A DNA stretch of 64,000 nt from Prostheceraeus crozeri (Eukaryota > Platyhelminthes > Polycladida > Euryleptidae): positions 19,316 through 83,315 of the forward strand of contig CAJQUW010014768.1 in the NCBI GenBank assembly GCA_907163375.1, given 5' to 3'. A program made the translations under genes and the position numbers. Every line of letters begins with the position of its first letter. Positions within the stretch are counted from its first letter, which is position 1. The notes below the pieces were generated by a model, which was not told the origin of the DNA, did no database searches, and was given only the letters and a program-made list of their open reading frames with translations. This document shows, in pieces, positions 1 through 11,583 of this stretch.

Positions 1-2205
1 ACCAACCAACCGAACCGAGTGTTTCCAAACCGTCTGACCCAACCAGCCGAACCGAACCGAGTGTTTCCAAACCGTCTGACCCAACCAGCCGAACCGAACC
101 GAGTGTTTCCAAACCGTCTGACCCAACCAACCGAACCGCAGCGAGTGTTTCCAAACCGTCTGACCCAACCAACTGAACCGCAGCGAGTGTTTCCAAACCG
201 TCTGACCCAACCAGCCGAACCGCAGCGAGTGTTTCCAAACCGTCTGACCCAACCAACTGAACCGCAGCGAGTGTTTCCAAACCGTCTGACCCAACCAGCC
301 GAACCGCAGGGAGTGTTTCCAAAACCGTTCTGACCCAACCAACCGAACCGAAACCGAGTGTTTCCAAACCGTCTGACCCAACCAACCGAAACCCGCAGCG
401 AGTGTTTCCAAAACCGTCTGACCCAACCAACCGAACCGCAGCGAGTGTTTCCAAAACCACCTGACCCAACCCCCCGAACCGCAGCGAGTGTTTCCAAACC
501 GTCTGACCCAACCAGCCGAACCGCAGCGAGTGTTTCCAAACCGTCTGACCCAACCAACTGAACCGCAGCGAGTGATTCCAAACCGTCTGACCCAACCAGC
601 CGAACCGCAGTGAGTGTTTCCAAACCGTCTGACCCAACCAACCGAACCGAACCGAGTGTTTCCAAACCGTCTGACCCAACCAACCGAACCGAACCGAGTG
701 TTTCCAAACCGTCTGACCCAACCAGCCGAACCGAACCGAGTGTTTCCAAACCGTCTGACCCAAACAACCCAAACCGCAGCGAGTGTTTTTAAACCGTCTG
801 ACCCAACCAGCCGAACCACTGCAAGTTTTTCCAAACCGTCTGACCCAACCAGCCGAACCGCAGTGAGTGTTTCCAAACCGTCTGACCCAACCAGCCGAAC
901 CGCAGTGAGTGTTTCCAAACCGTCTGACCCAACCAACCGAACCGCAGCGAGTGTTTCCAAACCACCTGACCCAACCAACTGAACCGCAGCGAGTGTTTCC
1001 AAACCGTCTGACCCAACCAGCCGAACCGCAGCGAGTGTTTCCAAACCGTCTGACCCAACCAACTGAACCGCAGCGAGTGTTTCCAAACCGTCTGACCCAA
1101 CCAGCCGAACCGCAGTGAGTGTTTCCAAACCGTCTGACCCAACCAACCGAACCGCAGCGAGTGTTTCCAAACCGTCTGACCCAACCAGCCGAACCGAACC
1201 GAGTGTTTCCAAACCGTCTGACCCAACCAGCCGAACCGAACCGAGTGTTTCCAAACCGTCTGACGCAACCAACCGAACCGAACCGAGCGTTTCCACACCG
1301 TCTGACGCAACCAACCGAACCGAACCGAGCGTTTCCACACCGTCTGACCCAACCAACCAGCCGAACCGAACCGAGTGTTTCCAAACCGTCTGACCCAACC
1401 AGCCGAACCGAACCGAGTGTTTCCAAACCGTCTGACCCAACCAGCCGAACCGAACCGAGTGTTTCCAAACCGTCTGACCCAACCAGCCGAACCGAACCGA
1501 GTGTTTCCAAACCGTCTGACCCAACCAGCCGAACCGAACCGAGTGTTTCCAAACCGTCTGACCCAACCAACCGAACCGAACCGAGTGTTTCCAAACCGTC
1601 TGACCCAACCAACCGAACCGAACCGAGTGTTTCCAAACCGTCTGACCCAACCAGCCGAACCGAACCGAGTATTTCCAAACCATCTGACCAAAGCAACTGA
1701 ACGGCAGCGAGGGTTTCCAAACCGTCTGACCCAAAAAAACCGAACCGCAGCGAGTGTTTCCGAACCGTCTGACCCAACCAGCCGAACCGAACCGAGTATT
1801 TCCAAACCGTCTGACCCAACCAACTAAACGGCAGCGAGTGTTTCTAAACCGTCTGACCCAACCAACCGAACCGAACCGAGTGTTTCCACATCGCCTGACC
1901 CAACCAACCGAACCGAACCGAGTGTTTCCAAAACCGTCTGACCCAACCAACTGAACGGCAGCGAGTGTTTCCAAACCGTTAGACGCAACCAGCCGAACCG
2001 CAGCGAGTATTTCCAAACCGTTAGACGCAACCAAACGAACCGAGCCGAGTGTTTCCAAACCGTCTGACCCAATGAGCTGAACCGAACCGAGTGTTTCCAA
2101 ACCGTCTGACCCAACCAACCGAACCGCAGCGAGTATTTCCAGACCGTTATACGCAACCCACCGAGCCGAACCGAGTGTTTCCAAACCGTCTGATGCAAAG
2201 AGCCC
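1..2205. repeat. Satellite A, 42-bp tandem array
   Basis: About 52 head-to-tail copies of a 42-bp unit built around TGTTTCCAAACCGTCTGACC, followed by CAACCA(G/A)CCGAACC and either GAACCGAG or GCAGCGAG. The two tail variants alternate in blocks. The array runs off the left edge of the window and decays after about 2150. Each unit carries about four CpGs, so the array is a CpG-dense block in AT-rich surroundings. Because 42 is divisible by 3 and the unit lacks stops in several frames, long 14-residue-periodic open frames exist on both strands; these are not evidence of coding. Confidence 0.97.
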
Positions 2206-4303
2206 AAGCGTCCTGCATCGAGTGACTCCTTTAAGCATGTGGAAAGCAAACGCGTTTGCAAGCAGCAAAGTGTAGAAAAAACTTTGTTTCATTTTTTCAA
2301 ATAGAAAAGTTGTTGTACCAATGATAGAAATTATTTTAGATTTGCATGTATAAACTAGATTGCATGCTTTGGGATGGAAAAAAACATATTACGGACAAGT
2401 TACATGTCACGGCCGTTATTTTTGATTATCACTCGCTTATTTGCATTTACAGTACGCCTACTACAGAGGCCATAATCAAGTAAATAATGTGTAAAATGAA
2501 ATGTTTTTTATATGGAAATCATGTTTCAAGAATTTTAGTTGTCTTGAGTTTCTTAAATTTAAATTTTATTCAATAATACACCATCAAAATTTCCAACGGA
2601 GCCATCTGTTTGTCGTAGTATAGAGCTCTAGAATTTATACACATGCATTATTTCTTGGTCGTAAAATTCTCCGATTTATCTGAATCCCAGAGTGATTCAG
2701 TCAGATAAGCTTCAAGAACATCCTGACGTGGAATGCCACTGCCGAAGTTCGATATTTCGGCGTTTTCTAGTGGTAGAACGAACATAGGCCCCAACGCCTA
2801 CATGTTGGTGAGCGGCGCTGCGACAAAAAATACGTTTCCATGCATGCCAAGAACCTTGTTTACTTTTATTTACTATTTAGAAGCAGCAAATGGATAAGGT
2901 GATCAGTCTCGAAAATAATACAAAATGTTGATTATTTGGCAGTGCAAATAGCTGATAAACGATTTCGATGGATTTCTTGGTGTGAGGAAGGGATTGTTCA
3001 CTTAAATGCAGATAATTTCAATAAATGGTGTGAATATTTCTCCAAAATTCAGTCTCACTTTGATATCTGACCAAGACCTGTCCAACTTCTAGCTTTTGCG
3101 ATATTGTAAGAACGAAAAATGAAAGAAACTTATGCAGTTAGCTTACTTATGATAGGCGAATTAAGCTTACAATGATGATAGAGAGATTGTTATTGGCATC
3201 TAGCGGGTGCATGAATCGTGAAGACATTTCAAAGTTCATTTTTATGCTCTTTATTCCCGGTTTCCGCACCGCTAATTTTCTGGCGTTCTCCTGTAACATA
3301 ATTTCGACCAATGACTACATGCAGCATCGATCGAAATCTATGTCAGTTTTCATATGGTATGCATCGATTTGCCGCATAATCATGGCTTCCTTTACAACTA
3401 TTTGCAGGCCTATATGGGTGGGTTTCAGTGTATTCAATGGGCATGTATTAGCACCAACATGCGCATCATATGCATATTTTCAGTGATATTTTCCGGCCAC
3501 GGAAAGTGGTCTGTGTCTCATGCGTGTTGGCATCTATGGTCGCAGGCTTATGGCATTGTATCATTTCAATCCAGCCTTCCATTTCATTCTCAACGTAGTA
3601 GGCCTACACTGTAAATCGCTCAATACCAATCACATACGAAGGATATTTCTGTATTCTCTTGGTATAATATTTGTATGCTTTTCGTTTTTTATTTTAATTA
3701 TTTTTTTAATTAATAAAATTATTTTATTATTTTAATTAATATAAATAATATAATTAATAATAAAATAAAAAATAAAAATTATTTTAATTAATATTTAATT
3801 CGATTTTAATACATGAATAATCAATAAGTATTCAACCATCAACATATATGCATTATGTGAAGTTTCGTATGAAAAACATACCAGATATCTGTAAACATAT
3901 GAGAATCTCGTACCAAATGTTAGTTTCAGCTTGTATGTAATTTTCGTATCCAGCGATTTATAGTGTAGATGACTGATTGATGAGTTTACGTTTTCTTTTG
4001 CTCATACCAAAGCGAGAGTATTTGTAAAGCCTCAGCCCTCCTTTAGTGAATCATGCATGAAGAGAATCTTTCTCTCGACGATTTCGTCACATCATTTTAC
4101 TCTAACAATATTTTCACCGAACTTCAATGATAATTGTATATCGCACCAAATGAAGATATAGACAAAAAATTTCTCTCGATTGTTAAGGCATCCGTTTCAA
4201 AATATCACTAGTAGCTACCGATTAAGGGTCGTAACCCAGAAACTGACTTGCAAAGCTAAAAATACGTCAAGATTACTCTGACTTCCATCTACATTCTTTA
4301 CAG
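2206..4303. other. Non-coding DNA before exon 1
   Basis: About 2.1 kb of AT-rich sequence between satellite A and the first recognised exon, probably intron of the same gene or its 5' flank. Short open frames between about 3170 and 3735 overlap one another, have no recognisable motifs and no convincing splice context. I see no gene here. Confidence 0.6.
3680..3805. repeat. A/T-only low-complexity tract
   Basis: About 120 bp made almost entirely of A and T, dominated by AATTAAT and TTTTAATTAAT palindromic words, so it can fold back on itself. No coding content. Confidence 0.8.
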
Positions 4304-4651
4304 CAACAAAATTGGGAATTGCGAACTTTTGCGAAGACTACAAAGGTGGAAAAGATTTTAACATCGAAAGAAAACTGCCAAATCAGCCAACTGTTGGAAT
4401 GATTAGAACCATAATTGCTAACAAAATGGATAAGATGCCATTGGAAATTGCTCTGAAAAGGCAGGTTGGAGTGGTTGGACAGACTCCTGTCTATTGGGTT
4501 GGAAATGGTTTTTGTGATTGTAATGGGAAAGCCTATGGCCGCAGTGTGGAGAATGAGAAGGTCATGCTATTGCGAAATGATGAGGAACTTTGTCCAATTA
4601 TTCCTCATGAAAAGAATTGTATCATTGTTGAAAATGCCAACGCAGACAAAT
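4304..4651 (+). CDS. Exon of tandem ubiquitin-like-domain gene, copy 1
   Basis: An internal exon of exactly 348 nt. It is preceded by a pyrimidine-rich tract ending in TTCTTTACAG and followed by the donor GTAAGTTC. It starts with two bases of a split codon and ends with one, so both flanking introns are phase 1. The translation has the pattern LGIANFCEDYKGG, then PTVGMIRTIIANKM, then LEIALKRQ. This follows the order of a ubiquitin-like fold: strand 1, hairpin, strand 2, helix, strand 3. It continues with VYWVGNGFCDCNG and KNCIIVENAN, the last resembling a closing beta strand. It carries extra cysteines (CDCNG, LCPII) not shared by the other copies. It is the most diverged of the four copies. 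The full protein, its function and its cellular location cannot be read from this window. The domain family is my inference; the exon structure is seen directly. Confidence 0.85.
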
Positions 4652-4895
4652 GTAAGTTCTGATATACCGTCCATTTGTTTACAAACCTCCATAAAGCACT
4701 GCTTTTAAAAGTAAATTAAGGAGCTCCCTAAATGTGACTAAATTAATCGAGAATCGAAATTACCCTACAAAGTAAACACACGTTTGGATAAATAGAAAAT
4801 CAACGAATTACGCTGCAAGTAGTGAGAGATCATCAGTTATAGTCCAGGCAAAATTTCCTTCCCATTACGTTCCTGATATTACTTGTGTAATTTAT

Positions 4896-5192
4896 TAATG
4901 CACTTGGAAATTTTGTAAAGGCCAATATATCGGAAAAACTGCTTGTCCATTTAATTTGCGATGTAACGACCATGAAAACAGTATAAAATATAAAAACAAT
5001 TCTAGCGCGTTAAGCGATTATTACAATATTTGTAGCAATGCTTATAGTATTGATGATTTTAATGTAGAAATCTTAAAGCGTGTGCATGATTCGGTTGAGG
5101 CAAGTTTAGCGGAAGTTCGTTTGATTAATTATCATCAACCTTCGATGAACAGGCGTCACCAGACTGTTGCAACAAGAATCAGAGTTTTGTAA
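4896..5192 (+). pseudogene. Penelope-like element endonuclease remnant (GIY-YIG)
   Basis: The open frame reads CKGQYIGKTACPFNLRC, then H, then a tail EVRLINYHQPSMNRR. The spacing of YIGKT, a following F..R and H is that of the GIY-YIG nuclease domain at the C terminus of Penelope-like retroelements; such nucleases nick DNA during element insertion. Only this end is present. No reverse transcriptase is recognisable upstream, so this is a 5'-truncated remnant. It lies about 250 bp downstream of exon 1, inside intron 1. A different GIY-YIG-bearing element is possible. Confidence 0.55.
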
Positions 5193-5489
5193 AATCACTC
5201 TATTTGTCAGAACTGCCTGATCGTGTGCCATTTTATTTTACAAAAGCTGGATTTCAGTTCACGTTTATGTTCAATTTGTAAAAGCCATTGTGACAGTTGT
5301 ATCGATATCAAAATTTGAAATTTGACCACCATAGATCTTTCTCCATTCTCTAATGTGTTGAATGGTAATACATAGAAAGCGAGATATTGCATCATACCTG
5401 AGAAAAAAATGAAAGAAAAACTTCAATTCAAGCCAAACTTCAATTCATAGTTTGTTTCATTAATTATGTCAATGAGTATATATTCATAC
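5193..5489. other. Intron sequence, nothing recognised
   Basis: AT-rich sequence following the endonuclease remnant. It could be 3' untranslated tail of that element, but I see no motif, repeat or splice signal to support this. Confidence 0.5.
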
Positions 5490-5815
5490 CAAACACACTG
5501 TGAAACCGTAGTGTGAAACATAGTATGGAACAAACATATGAAGCATAGTATGAAACATACACTGTACTATGAACATGTAACGCTCTGTCGGGCCATACCC
5601 TAGCACACGTACGATTCATACTATGACTTTACATAGTAGGACTCATGCTATGAAAAAGTATGTATACTCATATGGCACACGCTGTGAAAACATGGTATGA
5701 CACATGGTATGAGACATACTAAGAACATGTAGCGCGTTGTCGTGTCAAACGCATGAATCATACAAAGAAGCATGCTATGAAAACAGGCATGTATACTCCT
5801 ACTGACCACGCCTGA
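5490..5815. repeat. CATACTATG-rich repeats, two ~160-bp copies
   Basis: Repeated palindromic words CATAGTATG, CATACTATG and GAAACATA. Two diverged copies of a ~160-bp unit can be aligned: one from about 5551 (ACTATGAACATGTAACGCTC) and one from about 5711 (CTAAGAACATGTAGCGCG). The same words recur in the opposite sense near 7850-8010. Confidence 0.55.
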
Positions 5816-7845
5816 GTTTTCAGTTTTCAGAGTATCTTTCTCAGTGTGCACCATGAAGAATATGCATACAGTGGTATATCGTGCGAAGGAATATGATACA
5901 TAAGCACATATGTCTTCATGCTTTAAATATATTCGATAACAGCATGAATTCATTATTACATACACCATTTATCATATCAATAATAATATGCATCATATCA
6001 TTCATTCAGTATGTCGTATTTTAATCTGAAAGGGAACAAAATCAGAAACACCTTGTGTCTCTGGTAACTTCATGCAAAATGTAGCAAGTCAACTGATTAA
6101 GGTGCAGAACTTATCATGAGGGAGACAGCTATTGAAGTCATTTTAAAATACACTTTCTCATACGTAAAAAGCACATTTATGGCATTCATATGTTATAACA
6201 TAAGAGCGACGCACCCAATTGATCCAAGGTAAACATTTTTGCATGATTTTTAAAATCAAAGTTCGAGTTAAGAGGACGGTACCATAAACCCTTAAGCAGA
6301 AGATAAAAGAAGAAAGTGAAGCAACTCGATGGCATAATATAATGAATTATTTGATGTAATTATTTCATTGTAAGTGAGTTACTTGAATTACTTCACTTTT
6401 GTAAATCAATACCATAGCAAATATAATATTTTTATGTCAACACTGAAAATTAATATGCGGAATCACAGTGATAATTTAGGTGGGAAAAAATAAATAATGC
6501 AACTTACTAGCTCTATGATATAGTAACTAGATTTATTTTTCTTTTTGTTCGTTAACTATACTTACTGCATGTATACAGTGTAGGTATATTTACGATGTCT
6601 TAAGCACACCAACTCGTAGTGTCAGTCCGTCAGGAAATCACTCGCTATCAGAAAATAGATGCAATTGTAATTTGATTGCGGATTGCATCAATTACGTTAC
6701 AGGCATTTCAATTTCAGTTGCAAATCGTGTTACTTTTTATTTTCGACTAGTACTGTACTGAACTGTATAAATGAAACATGACAGCACATGGAAATACAAG
6801 GACTACAAGTGTGAATTGACAAATCATACTTTTAATAATCTTGCACAGAATGACGAAAGTAATTGTACATCACATGTTGAATGAAATCGTAAAACTTCTT
6901 TTGACCTACTGATCTCAAAAGGATTTGAAATATTTATTGGGGTCATAATGAGATCTTCTCACAAGACAATAGAATATCCAAATCCAAACACTCTACTCAC
7001 AGTTATTTACTGACAATGAAACTAGGATGATTTTATGCTACGCTATTGCTGTATTGGTCTGACATTCTCCACATGTCATGTAGGGACCGCATCAACTATG
7101 ACCAACCACTACAGTAAACATGCAGTGCTGAAAATCGTTTGCCAGTTTCATCGCTCAATATTATTGTGTCGTAGCTAGCCGGTAATATCCACTAGCGTTA
7201 CCATGCAATCGGAAAATTTCCAGATTTTCTATTCCTTGGTTAACAACAAATGAGTGAACCTGATATAATATTAGAGCCTTACGGAGATCAATTCATCTGT
7301 TATAATGTTCATGTATGTAAGAATTACTACGTGTTATTTCCTAGAGTTTCTACATGTGTACACTTTAACACAGTAAAAAACCTATTATCTTGAAATTAGA
7401 AAACTTTAATTATAGAATTCCAAGTAAAGAATTTCATTATCATAAGAATCTGAACTATTGAAATGATTCTTCATCTGCAAATAATGTCATTATATGTTAG
7501 CATAATAGTTATTTAATACTAGACAAAGATAATCAAATGAAAAATAATTGTTTCCGATAACCTGAGATAAAAATGGGTACGTTATTCATCAGGAAGTTGA
7601 ACAACAACATAATGAAATTCGTATACTCAACGAAAGTTATGTTTGATATCACCCATTAATTCTCTATAGATGACTGATAATCACCAGCATCATTGAATAT
7701 GGGTAAAAAATTCGGGTTACGTATCATACAACATAGCAGAAAAAATTGCCACGATCCACCATGTATTGCTCCTGCACTATGACGTAGATTATTTATATAC
7801 GATATGAATTTAAATAAATAATTATGGCAATGTTTCACAGTATGT
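5816..7845. other. Intron 1 sequence, no gene seen
   Basis: About 2 kb of AT-rich sequence with scattered short open frames, none with recognisable motifs. Nothing beyond weak simple repeats. Confidence 0.5.
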
Positions 7846-8010
7846 TAATACATGCGTAAGCGAAGCTCATACCATTACATACTATGTCTCATACTATGAT
7901 AATGCATACAAATGCGTTTTTCATGCTTATGCATACTATGTTTCGTAGTATGCAAATACATACGTATGCGTTATTCATACTATTTTTCATACCTTTTCAT
8001 ACTATGATTC
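7846..8010. repeat. CATACTATG-rich repeats, inverted relative to 5490-5815
   Basis: Dense CATACTATG, TACTATGTTTCGTAGTATG and CATACGTATGCG words. Read on the minus strand they give CATAGTATGAGACATAGTATG-like runs matching the 5.5-kb block. The two blocks could be the worn arms of an old foldback element spanning about 5.5-8.0 kb. Confidence 0.45.
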
Positions 8011-8021
8011 ATACTGACTTA

Positions 8022-8064
8022 CTTCTGTACGGGGGCCACGACTGTGCGTCTGGACGCGAAACGT
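8022..8064 (+). ncRNA. Degenerate hammerhead-like motif
   Basis: Around 8043-8063 the sequence reads CTGTG, CGTC, TG, GACG, CGAAACGTC. The CGTC/GACG pair can form a stem II, followed by GAAAC and GTC as in type-I-like hammerhead ribozymes of Penelope-like elements. The upstream core should be CTGATGA but only CTGTG is present, so catalysis is not expected. This may be a relic or chance. Confidence 0.25.
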
Positions 8065-8191
8065 CGGCATATTTTTACATCTGAAAATTTTATATTTATA
8101 AAAAACATCGGTAGTTATTCGCTCAGGATAATATTTTTCTCATTTTTACTTTTGAACCATGGTCATCCCGCCTTCTGCTATTGCATACACT

Positions 8192-9706
8192 AATCAACAT
8201 AATAAAAATCTAAGAAAGTCTAGTTAGTGGAACACCTTGAACTTTCCACTTGAAGTCACGAGTCTTTTCGAAATATAAATACACGTTTACTCCAATGAAA
8301 TCGCAGATATTAATCTGCGACATCTGCAACAGTCAATCAAAATGAAGTGCTGTAGCTTTGTCTCATTAACTGCATTTACTTTCCTCATGGCTCTCACCAA
8401 TATCAGCCATATTTTTTGAATTATGTCCTTTATGAGTATTTAGCTCAACAATACTTGTAGCTATCTGCAGATGCAAACGGATGCAGATTTCTACAAGTTA
8501 AGCCACAAATCTGCAAGTTTTACCATGAATAAACGATTACTTTCTGCAACTGCCGTCTTGTGAAAACGCATAGCTGTTCAAGTCGCTAGGTCAAAAATGC
8601 GGTTATGTACCCTTTTCTTGTAGATAACTTTCCTAGGTACTTGTATGGGTGCAAATTGATGAAGATTTGTATAAGTTAGGACACAAATTTTCATTTTTTC
8701 CATCAATACGCGAAGCATTTTTACAAATACTCTCATGTGAATAGGCATAGAAATTCTAGCATCTCTATCAAAAACACGTTCGCACACTTATCATCTAATA
8801 CACAGTCTGAAGTACCTGTAGATGTAAATTGATGCAAATTTGCCTATGGCAAGGGGAAAATCTGAGTGTGATTCTATCAGCAAAACATTCCTCATAAAAT
8901 TACTTCAATACGAAAACGCATACAATAGCACAGAATGGTCGTCTTTGAATCAAATTACGGCTTCTGCAACAGAAAGGTGAAGGAGACTAACAGTATTATT
9001 TTTCCTTTGCCATAGGTAACTTTTCATCAATTTACATCTACAGGTACTTCAGACTGTGTATTAGATTACAAGTGTGCGGAACGTGTTTTTGATAGATATA
9101 CTCGAATTTCTATGCATGTTCAGAGAGTATTTGTAAAAATGCTTCGCGTATTGATGGAAAAAATGAAAATTTGTGTCCTAACTTATACAGAACTTCATCA
9201 ATTTGCATCCATACAAGTACCTAGGAAAGTTATCTACAAGAAAAGGGTACATAAGCACCGGCGGCTTGATACCTTCGGGTTTTGCGCGCCATAAACAAAT
9301 ATGCATAATAATAAGCGCGTTTTCGACCTAGCCGCTTGAACAGCTATGCGTTTTCACAAGACGGTAGTTGCAGAAAGTAATCGTTTATTCATGGTAAAAG
9401 TCGCAGATTTATACCGACTTGTACCGCACAACTATACAACTATACCAATTTGTAGAAGTCTGCATCTGTTTGCATCTGCAGATAGCTACAAGTATTGCTG
9501 AGCTAGTGGAAAGGAGATAATTCAGAAAACATAGCTGATATTGGTGAGAGCCATGAGGAAAGTAAATGCAGTTAGTGAGACAAATTGATCTCCGCGATTT
9601 CATTGGAGTAAGCGTGTATTTATATTTCGAAAAGACTCGTGACTTCAAGTGGAAAGTTCAAGGTGTTCCACTAACTAGACTTTCCTAGATTATTGATATG
9701 TTGATA
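8192..9706. mobile_element. Foldback element with ~670-bp inverted arms
   Basis: The left arm (about 8192-8860) is the reverse complement of the right arm (about 8999-9706), with a ~140-bp centre. Matching landmarks include AAGTCTAGTTAGTGGAACACC at the outer end, CTTGAAGTCACGAGTC, GATAACTTTCCTAGGTACTTG, and AGTCTGAAGTACCTGTAGAT at the inner end. Each arm is itself made of about three diverged ~200-bp direct repeats, each containing a 'gatgcaaattt ... accatgaataaacg ... aaaacgcatag' pattern. The right arm carries a ~60-bp insertion (about 9257-9316) absent from the left arm. No transposase is present, so it is non-autonomous. The exact ends and target duplication are unclear. Confidence 0.85.
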
Positions 9707-9987
9707 CGTGATTTTTTCTCTACAAGATAAACTGACTCTTGAAACTACTGCAATTTGTGGCGGGTTAAAATATGTATTGCCTGGACTATTAACCCACATC
9801 AACGATGTTTCCTCTGTTTAATGGACACCTCCACTCGGCCGGTCAGCATTGGCTGATGGTTAGTAAAGCAGAACCTCTTTTAGCACTCAAAGATTTCTGA
9901 ACTATCCTTGCCAACCCAGAGTCTGTCAGCTGACGACTCAGTTCATGTGAATTCAGTTTATCTTCCATTTTGCACGCCTGCGGCATC
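9707..9987. other. Spacer between foldback and Tc1 elements
   Basis: Would be expected to hold the 5' terminal inverted repeat of the Tc1 element, but I could not find a match to the 3' repeat at 11100-11163. It may have been lost when the foldback element or another rearrangement arrived. Confidence 0.45.
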
Positions 9988-11012
9988 ATGGAAGGACGCA
10001 ATGAGATTCGATGCAAAATTATAGCACTTTTTGAACACACAGAGAAGTTACAAGCCGAAATTGCCAATGATTTGAACATCAGCAAATCGACAGTGAGCAG
10101 AACTATCAGTCGCTACCAACAAACTGTACGAGACGAATTATCAAAATTGTGGACTCAAAGAAAAATTCAATGAAAGAGATTTGCGCCGAGTGAAGCATTT
10201 GGTTGTCCAAAATCCCAGATCGAGTGCGAAGGACATTTTACGTGACTATCAAGCTGGGGCATCCGGTGACGAATCCATCAACATCAACAGCGAAAGAACA
10301 ATGCGACGTGTGTTGAACATTGCCGGATGTAAAGTTATTAAACCTTGTCGGCGTCCTTTTTTGAGCAATGCTCAAATTGAGAAGCGTCTCAAGTGGGCTA
10401 GGGAGCACCAATCGTGGAGTGAAGAAGATTGGCAAAATGTCATCTTTAGTGATGAGACTATTTTAGAAATCAGTGACAACTGTCCTCGGTATGTGAGAAT
10501 AGTAGATGAACAGCCTTTGAGACCAGAACACTTTAACAAGACGACAAAGCATCCTACCAGCGTGGTGATTTGGGCATGTTTCTCAATTCATGGCACCGGA
10601 TGTTGTTGAAGGAAACATGAACAGTCAGATGTACATCGACGAAATTATTGACGGAAGAGTGGTTCAGCAAATTCTTGATTGGTTCCCCAGCGGAAGCGGT
10701 ATTTTTCAACAGGACAATGCTCCGTCACATGTGAGTAAGCTAAGCATGCAACACTTTTCGCGTCGAAACATCCAACTTCTCACCTGGCCTCCTTCGTCTC
10801 CGGACCTTAATCCGATTGAAAATCTATGGAGCATTATTGAACGTCGTGTAAAGCAATTACCAGCCTCAAACAAACAAACTCTGATTGCAAACTTTCTCCA
10901 TATTTGGCACCATGACGAAGAAATCAGTGATTTTTGTGCAAAATTGGTTCATTCCATGCCATCAAGAATTAACGCTGTCATCAAAGCGAGGGGCACCCAA
11001 ACCACGTACTAG
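9988..11012 (+). pseudogene. Tc1/mariner (Tc1-like, DD34E) transposase, broken
   Basis: A cut-and-paste transposase of about the usual Tc1 length (roughly 340 residues). The N-terminal helix-turn-helix reads AEIANDLNISKSTVSRTI. The catalytic triad is visible as IFSDET, QQDNAPSH and SPDLNPIENLW, with 34 residues between the second D and the E. The start ATG at 9988 opens MEGRNEIRCK. The coding frame changes twice, once in an A-rich run near 10155-10165 and once near 10597, so no single frame covers the protein. It lies in intron 1 on the same strand as the host gene and is a dead copy. Confidence 0.93.
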
Positions 11013-11071
11013 CTTCTTCATCGTTGTTGTTTATTACTGTTCTGTTCTGTCTTTATTGGTTACATGATTGA

Positions 11072-11163
11072 ATAATACTATGTTAAAATCTACACATAGA
11101 AAGGGAAATGTAGTTTTTTCTACTCTATGAGACGGTGTTGCAAACTTCATGGCCGCAACTGTA
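11072..11163. repeat. 3' terminal inverted repeat of the Tc1 element
   Basis: Read on the minus strand the sequence begins TACAGTTGCGGCCATGAAGT, then GTTTGCAACACCGTC, the familiar form of Tc1-family termini bounded by TA. The inner limit is approximate. The matching 5' repeat was not found. Confidence 0.65.
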
Positions 11164-11525
11164 ATGTTAATATTTTAAGCTAGGTTGGGTCATTTTAAGC
11201 GCTTGTAGGGAGACTTCTTGACGCTACTTATGTATCGTCTGTGGCTGCCGAAGCTTTTTTGTGCTAAAATGGTTCAAGTCTGAGGACATATTTCTTTTCT
11301 ATGGCCATACGAACTGGAAGTCTACAATCTCTATGACTTCAGCGGATTAGGGACATAGATGTTCTTCGGTCCACATTAAGCACTTTCAGCCCGGTTAACC
11401 TGTGCCATGTTGTCTTCCGTGCCCTTCACAAGTGTGACGAGTTATTTATTCATTGATTATAACTGGTATGACAACTCATGTGTGGTGGTGAGGGTTTGAT
11501 CCTGCCAATTGACACAGTCGCATAA
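11164..11525. other. Spacer between Tc1 element and Polinton fossil
   Basis: About 360 bp without recognisable genes or repeats. Confidence 0.5.
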
Positions 11526-11527
11526 GT

Positions 11528-11583
11528 GGCTCGTAGCTCAGCTGGTAGAGCACAGGTCTAATTAACCTTGGTCGTATCCGAGT
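11528..11583 (+). other. tRNA-like sequence (degenerate Pol III promoter)
   Basis: TAGCTCAGCTGGTAGAGC is a near-perfect tRNA D-arm/A-box. It is followed by a plausible anticodon arm (CAGGT, CTAATTA, ACCTT) and then GGTCGTATCC, a weakened B-box. The variable loop and a paired T-arm are missing, so it is a tRNA-derived repeat head or tRNA pseudogene rather than a gene. Confidence 0.5.

Noticed and set aside
789-1823. Long open frames with 14-residue periodicity in satellite A (both strands)
   Set aside because: The unit length is 42 bp, a multiple of 3 without stops in several frames, so long frames arise on both strands. There is no start context, splice signal or domain.
3172-3735. Overlapping hydrophobic open frames before exon 1
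   Set aside because: No recognisable domain, no splice or start context, and several frames overlap in the same AT-rich stretch.
4466-4708. Alternative frame over exon 1
   Set aside because: A shadow of the real exon frame. The splice sites and similarity to the other three exons fix the other frame.
11528-11583. A functional tRNA gene
   Set aside because: The T-arm cannot pair, the variable loop is missing and the B-box is degenerate.
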